A stretch of DNA of 5,341 nt, taken from contig CAMLFK010000316.1 in NCBI GenBank assembly GCA_946479255.1, positions 1 through 5,341 of the forward strand, read 5' to 3'. Source of the stretch: an uncultured Oxalobacteraceae bacterium (GTDB taxonomy: Bacteria; Pseudomonadota; Gammaproteobacteria; Burkholderiales; Burkholderiaceae). The position numbers and the translations under genes were made by a program. Positions 1 through 4,537 of this stretch are shown here, piece by piece; positions within the stretch are counted from its first letter, which is position 1, and each line of letters opens with the position of its first letter. The notes under the pieces were generated by a model. It was not told the DNA's origin. It saw only the letters and a program-made list of their open reading frames with translations, and did not search any database.

Positions 1-23
1 AACCGACGTTTTTCCGACGTCAT
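1..23 (-). CDS. Start of an unidentified gene downstream of the ATPase (partial, runs off window)
   Basis: On the minus strand an ATG at 23-21 begins an open frame reading MTSEKRR before the window ends. It lies only 3 bases after the TAA stop (29-27) of the ATPase gene. A strong Shine-Dalgarno sequence, AAGGGGGA (38-31), sits 7 bases upstream, inside the last codons of the ATPase. The spacing and ribosome site are seen directly and make a real, translationally coupled second gene likely. Its identity cannot be read from seven residues. Short ABC-type ATPases of this kind often pair with an effector gene such as a DUF4435 (Toprim-like) protein, as in AriA/AriB of PARIS, or an HNH nuclease, as in Septu. 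That is inference from context only. Confidence 0.5.
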
Positions 24-26
24 TAA

Positions 27-1130
27 TTATTCCCCCTTATCCTGCGCGACACTAACTTCTTTGTCAGGGTATTTCGAATAAATAAACGGCGAATGCGTTG
101 CAAAAATGAACTGGTTACTAGACTCCTGCGATTCCAAAATTGAACAAAGCCGTCGCTGCCAATCCACGTGTAGGCTTAGTTCAGGCTCGTCGATAAATAT
201 AACTGAATTGTTCGAAAAGGCGTTGTAGCAAATAAAACTTAGCATCTGCTTTTCGCCCGCTGAAAGTGCGTCACTGTTGACTGCAGCAGCTGCGTCACCA
301 AAGTTAATCCGCGTACCGAATGAGATTCCTTTATGCTGAAATAACTTTTCTACCAGAGACCTGGCAGCATTGAACGGTGTTAATGTCAAAGAACTGAATT
401 CCTCAATCTTCTCGATTTCACCTCTAGTCTCAGCTAGGATAGCGTCAGCCTGCTCCAGCGTACTCCGCGTTCTTTCATATCGCCGGATCATCTCAATTAC
501 ATTCTTGGTCACTTCACCTTGAAACGAATTTATCTCCTCCGACAAGCTTGCATATTTTTTTAAAAGAAGATTAACAATATCCTGACTTGACAGGGCAGCC
601 ACGAACAGATGGTCTCGCTTCGTTAGCTTTCGCGAGATAGCCACAAGCGCCTCTTCGAGATCGCCATCAGACTTGGCTCCGGCGCGCAGCCTATTCGTGC
701 TCATCGGCGCTATCGAGAATCCACCTTCGATACGTCGGAAAGTTGGGAAAAAGATCGAGCTTCCTCGTGTAATTAGAATTTTGGCTGCCTTAGTCTCAGC
801 AAATTCGCCAAATCCCTCCTCTGGATCTTCTGAATCATCCTCAAAGACGTAGGTTGCTCCTTCTATCTCAAGTTCGACCTTACAGCTGAAGGGCGCCGTT
901 CTTATAACGTTACAGGAATACTCGTCAGTGACAACTAGACAGGACTTGAAATTAACTTCTCGAAGTGCCAACAAGATGTTGCCGCTAATTATGGACCACG
1001 CTAGCTTTAAAACCGTCGTCTTCCCTGAGCCGTTTCTTCCTGTGAGAATATTCAAGTCACGATTAAAATCATAAGTAACAACTCCATGTTTTCCAAACAG
1101 GCCGTGGACGGTCATTTTTTCTATGCGCAT
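27..1130 (-). CDS. ABC/AAA-type ATPase, AAA_21/OLD-like, probable defence-system ATPase
   Basis: A 367-residue soluble ATPase of the SMC/Rad50/ABC superfamily. Seen in the sequence: Walker A GRNGSGKTT at residues 31-39, a charged helical segment of likely coiled-coil character at about 196-245, ABC signature LSAGEKQ at 289-295, Walker B VIFIDEPELSLH at about 310-321 with Asp314 and Glu315, and switch histidine in ATHSP at 344-348. The core is complete, so ATP-driven dimerisation and hydrolysis are expected. There is no transmembrane segment and no C-terminal Toprim nuclease as in full OLD proteins, so any effector must be a separate protein. The start at 1130 gives the usual N-terminal strand (MRIEKMTVHGLFG) before Walker A; the Shine-Dalgarno (GGAA, 1139-1136) is weak. 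A second gene follows 3 bases downstream. Codon use is visibly AT-richer than in ychJ, liuB or the hydrolase, a sign of horizontal acquisition. Membership of the ATPase class is near certain; a defence role (PARIS-like, Septu-like or similar) is inference. Confidence 0.9.
   Translation of the reverse strand: MRIEKMTVHGLFGKHGVVTYDFNRDLNILTGRNGSGKTTVLKLAWSIISGNILLALREVNFKSCLVVTDEYSCNVIRTAPFSCKVELEIEGATYVFEDDSEDPEEGFGEFAETKAAKILITRGSSIFFPTFRRIEGGFSIAPMSTNRLRAGAKSDGDLEEALVAISRKLTKRDHLFVAALSSQDIVNLLLKKYASLSEEINSFQGEVTKNVIEMIRRYERTRSTLEQADAILAETRGEIEKIEEFSSLTLTPFNAARSLVEKLFQHKGISFGTRINFGDAAAAVNSDALSAGEKQMLSFICYNAFSNNSVIFIDEPELSLHVDWQRRLCSILESQESSNQFIFATHSPFIYSKYPDKEVSVAQDKGE
31..38 (-). promoter_or_regulatory. 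Strong ribosome binding site for the gene starting at 23
   Basis: AAGGGGGA on the minus strand, ending 7 bases before the ATG at 23-21 and embedded in the final codons of the ATPase gene. It is much closer to the anti-Shine-Dalgarno complement than the weak GGAA in front of the ATPase itself. This suggests the second product is made efficiently from the same transcript. Confidence 0.6.
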
Positions 1131-1235
1131 GGCTTTTCCAAAATTTAGTTCGTCGTAAAGAGAAATCCTTGTCTAGATGATACATCGACAAGAGCTGACT
1201 GCGGAGGTATTTCAGAGAACACGCACATGTGGTTA

Positions 1236-1330
1236 GGGGTCTGCCATTGCGACACAAGCTCAGCCAGAGTGGCGGTTGCGATTCGCCAAGGCTGAGGCCG
1301 TGTCTGAATGGCAGACCTGGCCCCGTCTCT
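1236..1330 (+). repeat. 95-bp long-hairpin repeat, copy 1 (REP/MITE-like)
   Basis: It matches 2766-2860 over 95 bases with two differences (positions 1275 and 1278). It folds into one long imperfect hairpin. The stems are GGTCTGCCATT (1238-1248) with AATGGCAGACC (1307-1317), GACAC (1251-1255) with GTGTC (1300-1304), CTCAGCC (1259-1265) with GGCTGAG (1290-1296), and TGGCG (1270-1274) with CGCCA (1284-1288). The outer GGGG (1236-1239) can also meet CCCC (1321-1324) across a small bulge. No coding capacity is seen. The structure is typical of REP-type elements mobilised by RAYT (Y1) transposases, or of a small non-autonomous element. That class assignment is inference; the repeat and its folding are seen. 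Confidence 0.85.
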
Positions 1331-1582
1331 ACTTATAGATATCCTGAAGCTGTCGGTGCTGCACGTCATTTCGGCGGCGGCTTTTTGGCGCTTGCGCCCC
1401 AACGATGGGTTCGCACGCTTGCTGCCATGTGTGCAGCTTTTGGACACCGCCCGCAGTATTCGGATAGTTTGATCGGTCCCCTCGTTTCAACATGTGGTCT
1501 TCCCATGCGGTGGTTGCAAAACGATGTCTAGCCGGGTGCATGGGGGAATCAGGCCAATCGACCACCCACCCATCTCAACTCC

Positions 1583-1588
1583 AAGGAG
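1583..1588 (+). promoter_or_regulatory. Ribosome binding site of the hydrolase gene
   Basis: AAGGAG, 8 bases before the ATG at 1597. This site decides the start. The frame is open further upstream to an ATG at 1492, but that start has no ribosome site and would put 35 low-complexity residues in front of a clear signal peptide. Confidence 0.85.
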
Positions 1589-1596
1589 CGCCCATC

Positions 1597-2550
1597 ATGT
1601 CCATCCAGTCAAAACGCTGTTTTCTGAAAATTAGCACCCTGGCGCTGACCGGCGCCGGCCTGGCAGCAGCGTCCGGCGCCGCTCTCGCAGCGCCGTCGAA
1701 CAGGCTGCCCTTCGTGATGGTCCATGGCGCCTTTCACGGCGCCTGGACGTTCGACAAGGTCGTCGCGCTCCTGGCGGCCAAGGGTACCCTGGCGTTCGCG
1801 CGCGACCTGCCCGCACATGGCTTGAAGGCGCTTTACCCCAGCTCCTACTTCCAGCGGCCGCTCGATTTCGCCGCTTTTGCAACCGAACCGGGGCCCTCGG
1901 CCGGTACCACGCTGAACGACTACGTCGACAGCGTGATCGAAACGATCGAGCAGGTTCACGCCCTAACCAAACGCAAGGTCATTCTGCTGGCCCACAGCAT
2001 GGGCGGCGTGGCGGCGAGCGCCGTCGCCGAGAAGATTCCGCACCGGATCGCCAAGCTGGTGTACCTGACCGCCTTCATGCCGCCCAGCGGGGTTCCCGCG
2101 ATCGCCTATATTAACCATCCCGCCAACGCCGGAGAAGAGGTCAAGGAATGCCTGCTGGCCAATCCCGAAGCAGTCGGCGTGATGCGGATGGATCAGCGCA
2201 GCAACGATCCGGCCTATCGGGCCAAAATTAAATCGGCCTTTTGCGGCGACCTGCCCGACGCCCAATTCGAGGCGGTGGCCAATCTGCTCACCCCTGATGT
2301 GCCGGCGCAGCCTTTTGTTACCCCGATCGAGCTCACCGCCGGGCGCTGGGGCGCGCTTGAACGGCATTACGTTCAGTGCTTGCAGGACAACGCCATCAAG
2401 CCAGCGCTGCAGCAGCTGTTCATCAACGAAGCTGATGCTTTTACGCCAAAGAACCTGACTCACGTGCATCAACTCGACAGCAGCCATTCTCCTTTCATGT
2501 CCAAGCCGCAAGAGCTGGTTGCCTTGCTTGAGGCCATTGCCGCCGGGTAG
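1597..2550 (+). CDS. Exported alpha/beta hydrolase, methylesterase/hydroxynitrile-lyase-like (EstC type)
   Basis: A 317-residue alpha/beta-fold hydrolase, probably an esterase acting on small esters. The N-terminus is a signal peptide: SKRCFLK (5-11) resembles the twin-arginine consensus with Lys in place of the first Arg, followed by a hydrophobic Ala/Gly/Leu stretch and a likely AxA-type cleavage site near residues 30-32. Export to the periplasm, possibly by Tat, is therefore likely. The mature part shows the oxyanion-hole segment VMVHGAFHGAW (40-50), the nucleophile elbow AHSMGG with Ser134, the probable acid Asp264 in the segment YVQCLQDNAIKPALQ, and the probable base His297 in SSHSPFMSKPQEL. 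The pattern of a Tyr-rich strand, Asp-x-Ala-Ile and His followed by SKP is that of the plant SABP2/MES, hydroxynitrile lyase and bacterial EstC family. The substrate is unknown. The gene stands alone between two copies of the 95-bp repeat. Its codon use is GC-rich like the host genes. No clear terminator follows the stop. Confidence 0.88.
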   Translation: MSIQSKRCFLKISTLALTGAGLAAASGAALAAPSNRLPFVMVHGAFHGAWTFDKVVALLAAKGTLAFARDLPAHGLKALYPSSYFQRPLDFAAFATEPGPSAGTTLNDYVDSVIETIEQVHALTKRKVILLAHSMGGVAASAVAEKIPHRIAKLVYLTAFMPPSGVPAIAYINHPANAGEEVKECLLANPEAVGVMRMDQRSNDPAYRAKIKSAFCGDLPDAQFEAVANLLTPDVPAQPFVTPIELTAGRWGALERHYVQCLQDNAIKPALQQLFINEADAFTPKNLTHVHQLDSSHSPFMSKPQELVALLEAIAAG

Positions 2551-2765
2551 AGGCGATGGCACTGGCTAGACGCACGTGGCCGCGGCGCTTAGGCGACGGC
2601 GACTTCCCAAGTGGACCCTGGCGCGTCATTCTCCGTTGAAGAATGGAGCCAGTTCTTACGAGGCAAATAGGCGACTTGCCGAAGCGGGTCTTGTGAGGTC
2701 AGCGGCAGGTCGGCCGACCGGAATCGACCCCAAGAAGACATTGCCGTTCACCCGATAAGCTCTCT

Positions 2766-2860
2766 GGGGTCTGCCATTGCGACACAAGCTCAGCCAGAGT
2801 GGCGATTTCGATTCGCCAAGGCTGAGGCCGTGTCTGAATGGCAGACCTGGCCCCGTCTCT
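2766..2860 (+). repeat. 95-bp long-hairpin repeat, copy 2 (REP/MITE-like)
   Basis: It matches copy 1 at 1236-1330 in the same orientation, exactly 1530 bases downstream, with differences only at 2805 (A for G) and 2808 (T for G), both in the apical loop. All stem positions are identical to copy 1, so the long hairpin is conserved: GGTCTGCCATT at 2768-2778 pairs with AATGGCAGACC at 2837-2847. The right end runs into a tandem 18-bp duplication absent from copy 1. Confidence 0.85.
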
Positions 2861-2883
2861 CTGCGTGGCCCCGTCTCTCTGCG
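2848..2883 (+). repeat. Tandem 18-bp duplication at the right end of repeat copy 2
   Basis: TGGCCCCGTCTCTCTGCG occurs twice in immediate succession (2848-2865 and 2866-2883) without mismatch. Copy 1 of the large repeat has only a single TGGCCCCGTCTCT at the same place and then diverges. The duplication is therefore specific to this copy and may reflect replication slippage or a staggered insertion or excision event at the element border. Confidence 0.85.
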
Positions 2884-2964
2884 CTATGTCTGAAAAATCG
2901 AGGACTGTCACGAAGCACTGGATTGGACCGATTACGGCCATCGGCAAGGATGAAAGAGTTTCGG

Positions 2965-3777
2965 CTACTTGCAGTTGAACTGCTGACGTACCTTTTCGAG
3001 ATCACCTGGCTTGAGCTTTTGCTGAGTTTGCTTATCAAGATAATTTTCTTCCTCGCGAACTAAGACGAACTTGCCATCAAGCTGCTCGCGCCACGCTAAA
3101 AATCCGCAATGGATGTCGACCCCAGCAAACTTGCTGGTGAAGTCTACTGCCGCGTATAAACCTGGCTCGACATCGGGTGGGTTGTAATACCACGTGATCT
3201 TGGAAATAGTGCGCCGCTCGATAGCACCGGCTTTCGCATTGAATGCCTCGGCTTTCCCCTTCCATGTCTCGAAAGTTATGCCTTGCTTCAAGCTCGCAGC
3301 CATCAGGTCGTACGCGCCAGTGTAGCGGCCGTGGTCCTTCGCCTCGAAATAGAGCCGGGTTTGCTGCTCGACCCGACGGACCTGCTCCGGCGTTGCCATT
3401 CGCGGCGCCGCACCGCTTTGGGCAACGGGAGGGGGTTCCGCAGATGAGGCAACACCACATTCGATGTCCTGCCGCAGTACAAGCATGGTCGGCTTGTCTT
3501 TGCGTCCGGCCACTGGTTCTGCCAAGTCGAACGAGTACTTACCGAAAGATGCTCTCCGGGGCGCGCACAATTCGGCAGCCTTTGGCATGAGTTCCTCTTG
3601 CCCAGCCGTCACGGTGCTGCTGCGATAACTCTTCAAAATCAACCGATACCCATTGTCGCCGTTAGACTGGGCATCAATTTCTGACGGCCCGGCCACGCGG
3701 TTTCCACGCACCTCGGCGAACACGGCCTGCGGTGCGATTGCCGCCGCCAGGATCAAGACGATGCTTACAATATGCAT
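2965..3777 (-). CDS. Exported protein of unknown function with C-terminal DUF4019-like domain
   Basis: A 270-residue secreted protein when read from the ATG at 3777-3775. That start puts a typical signal peptide first: MHIVSIVLILAAAIAPQAVFA, with cleavage expected after residue 21. The frame is open for 23 more codons to a TTG at 3846, but those codons are Cys/Arg-rich and would precede the signal peptide, so the shorter form is preferred. Neither start has a good Shine-Dalgarno. Residues 22-110 form an unassigned N-terminal part with Cys71 and Cys107. Residues 111-130 are a Pro/Ala-rich linker. Residues about 138-247 resemble DUF4019, with YDLMAASL, FETWKGK, a WYYNPPDVEPGLYAAVDF strand and CGFLAWREQLDGKFVLVREE. 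The function of DUF4019 is not known. The gene is monocistronic, divergent from ychJ and convergent with the hydrolase. Family assignment is by pattern memory and moderate; export is well supported. Confidence 0.75.
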   Translation of the reverse strand: MHIVSIVLILAAAIAPQAVFAEVRGNRVAGPSEIDAQSNGDNGYRLILKSYRSSTVTAGQEELMPKAAELCAPRRASFGKYSFDLAEPVAGRKDKPTMLVLRQDIECGVASSAEPPPVAQSGAAPRMATPEQVRRVEQQTRLYFEAKDHGRYTGAYDLMAASLKQGITFETWKGKAEAFNAKAGAIERRTISKITWYYNPPDVEPGLYAAVDFTSKFAGVDIHCGFLAWREQLDGKFVLVREEENYLDKQTQQKLKPGDLEKVRQQFNCK

Positions 3778-4109
3778 ATTTGGTGACGTTAGAGTTTTTA
3801 TGTTGAATGATTGCGAGCAGCCACATCCGGAGCGCCGGCATGTCAACTTAGCAGCGGGTAGAAGAAGCTGCCGAAATTACACGAATATTGCTCGTCAAAA
3901 TGCGTGGATTGTCACGCTGACGTTCTCCGGGCGTGTCCGTCCGCTCTTGGCCGATAGCGGACAGTGGGAATGGTTCAGTGTACGAGCTTGTTGCTCTCAG
4001 AACAAGTAAGAGGATTTATCAGGCTCCCCAAGGCATTGAAGACACGACGGCAGCGGCTCTCTTGAGCAATATCGCGGATAATGCCAACATTCCCGTCCCA
4101 CCAGCTACC
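3778..4109. other. Divergent intergenic region between the DUF4019-type gene and ychJ
   Basis: This 332-bp stretch should hold promoters for both flanking genes, but I see no clear sigma-70 pair. A TTGACA at 3846-3841 on the minus strand looks like a -35 box, yet no reasonable -10 box lies 16-18 bases downstream. A hairpin repeat sits at 3939-3962. The ychJ frame stays open through 3933-4109, but the encoded residues do not resemble the family and overlap the hairpin. Confidence 0.45.
3939..3962. repeat. Small inverted repeat of intergenic-repeat type
   Basis: GTCCGCT (3939-3945) and AGCGGAC (3956-3962) form a perfect 7-bp stem around a 10-base loop containing TTGGCCGA. The sequence resembles the degenerate intergenic motif of the form CCGCTTT-TGGCCGA-AGCGGACA that I recall from many proteobacterial genomes; this recognition is from memory and unverified. 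No T-tract follows, so it is not a classical terminator. Confidence 0.5.
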
Positions 4110-4532
4110 ATGCCTCCAGCCACCTGTCCCTGCGGCGGTCCCGCCTTTGCCACCTGCTGCGGACCGTACCTTTCCGGCGCGGCCATTCCGCCCACCGCCG
4201 AAGCATTGATGCGCTCGCGCTACACCGCCTACACCCAGCGCAACGAAGCCTACCTGCGCGCCACCTGGCATCCCAGCACCCTGCCAGCCGAGCCGATTGT
4301 GTCCGACGACGAAAAGCTGCAATGGCTCGGACTTGAGGTAAAATCTGCTTTACGTTTACGTCAACGTAAAGCAAACTTGCCAGAATCGCCAGATGCCGAT
4401 ACCGTAGAATTCGTCGCCCGTTACCGGGTGAGCGGACGCGGGCACCGATTGCATGAGGTGAGCCGCTTCGTGCGCGAGCACAGCGGCGGCGAGGCGCGCT
4501 GGTATTACCTCGACGGTAGCTTCCCGGAGTAA
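4110..4532 (+). CDS. ychJ: YchJ family protein (UPF0225), SEC-C metal-binding motif
   Basis: A 140-residue cytoplasmic protein with an N-terminal SEC-C type zinc site, [15 protein letters not shown], using Cys6, Cys8, Cys16 and Cys17. An NTF2-like YchJ domain follows: [27 protein letters not shown] at 31-57, [10 protein letters not shown] at 98-107, and HEVSRFVRE...RWYYLDG at 115-136. Biochemical function is not established. The ATG at 4110 is chosen because family members begin a few residues before CPCG; the frame is open upstream to a GTG at 3933, but those residues look unrelated. No good ribosome site is visible. Residues about 78-91 form a basic, AT-rich insertion-like segment with two TTA codons. 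It coincides with a perfect inverted repeat (4347-4372) and lies where I expect the family to be variable. liuB follows after 5 bases, so the two are probably cotranscribed. Confidence 0.87.
   Translation: MPPATCPCGGPAFATCCGPYLSGAAIPPTAEALMRSRYTAYTQRNEAYLRATWHPSTLPAEPIVSDDEKLQWLGLEVKSALRLRQRKANLPESPDADTVEFVARYRVSGRGHRLHEVSRFVREHSGGEARWYYLDGSFPE
4347..4372. promoter_or_regulatory. Perfect inverted repeat inside ychJ, candidate LiuR (MerR-family) operator
   Basis: GCTTTACGTT (4347-4356) and AACGTAAAGC (4363-4372) are perfect reverse complements around the 6-base spacer TACGTC. Within it, TTTACGTTTACGTCAA (4349-4364) forms a near-palindrome TTTACGT-TT-ACGTCAA with one mismatch. As I recall, this kind of ACGT-based dyad is the predicted operator of LiuR, the MerR-family regulator of leucine and isovalerate catabolism in proteobacteria. 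The site is 165 bp upstream of liuB, the kind of gene LiuR controls. The repeat is seen; its role as LiuR operator is inference from memory of the motif and from context. No convincing -35/-10 pair surrounds it; TAGAAT at 4405-4410 is a possible -10 box without a well-placed -35. An mRNA hairpin with another role is the alternative. Confidence 0.5.
4526..4529 (+). promoter_or_regulatory. Ribosome binding site of liuB, overlapping the end of ychJ
   Basis: GGAG in the last codons of ychJ, directly before its TAA stop, with 8 bases to the liuB ATG at 4538. The placement suggests translational coupling of the two genes. Confidence 0.65.
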
Positions 4533-4537
4533 GAGCA

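Larger units (their letters stand above)
1131..1596. other. Gene-free divergent region with a hairpin repeat and possible mobile-element debris
   Basis: This 466-bp stretch separates the minus-strand ATPase from the plus-strand hydrolase. Bases 1131-1235 are AT-rich and must carry the ATPase promoter, but I see no convincing -35/-10 pair. Bases 1236-1330 are copy 1 of the 95-bp hairpin repeat. Bases 1331-1565 stay open in short frames on both strands without a ribosome site or any domain I recognise. They contain a perfect 12-bp palindrome, GGCGCTTGCGCC, at 1387-1398. The stretch may be the remnant of a mobile element, but no transposase motif can be identified. The last 30 bases hold the hydrolase leader and ribosome site. 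Confidence 0.5.
2551..2964. other. Convergent intergenic region without a convincing gene
   Basis: This 414-bp stretch lies between the converging hydrolase and DUF4019-type genes. Bases 2551-2765 hold a small hairpin, CATTCT/AGAATG, in the 2620s to 2640s and a perfect 12-bp palindrome, GGTCGGCCGACC, at 2708-2719. A GTG-started frame of 60 codons at 2576-2758 has no ribosome site and no recognisable domain. Bases 2766-2860 are copy 2 of the 95-bp repeat, followed by an 18-bp tandem duplication. Bases 2884-2964 contain an inverted repeat, CCGAT/ATCGG, near 2932-2944, but no T-tract that would make a classical terminator on either strand. Confidence 0.5.

Noticed and set aside
1492..1596. 35-residue N-terminal extension of the hydrolase
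   Set aside because: There is no ribosome site at 1492, while AAGGAG precedes the ATG at 1597, which is followed at once by a good signal peptide.
2576..2758. GTG-started 60-codon plus-strand frame
   Set aside because: It has no ribosome site, has low-complexity Arg-rich residues and no domain, and overlaps the palindrome at 2708-2719; read as noise in an intergenic repeat region.
1236..2860. The paired hairpin repeats as a CRISPR array
   Set aside because: There are only two copies, 95 bp long and 1.4 kb apart with a gene between them; there is no regular spacer pattern.
2886..2978. 30-codon plus-strand frame beginning MSEKSRTVTKHW
   Set aside because: It has no ribosome site, starts within 3 bases of the tandem duplication and overlaps the end of the minus-strand DUF4019-type gene; too little support for a gene.
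3841..3846. TTGACA on the minus strand as a -35 box for the DUF4019-type gene
   Set aside because: No acceptable -10 hexamer lies 16-18 bases downstream.
3933..4109. GTG-started N-terminal extension of ychJ
   Set aside because: The extra 59 residues do not resemble YchJ proteins, overlap a hairpin repeat and lack a ribosome site; family members start just before the CPCG motif.
4347..4372. The ychJ inverted repeat as a transcription terminator
   Set aside because: There is no T-tract on either side, the stem is not GC-rich, and termination here would cut off ychJ and liuB.
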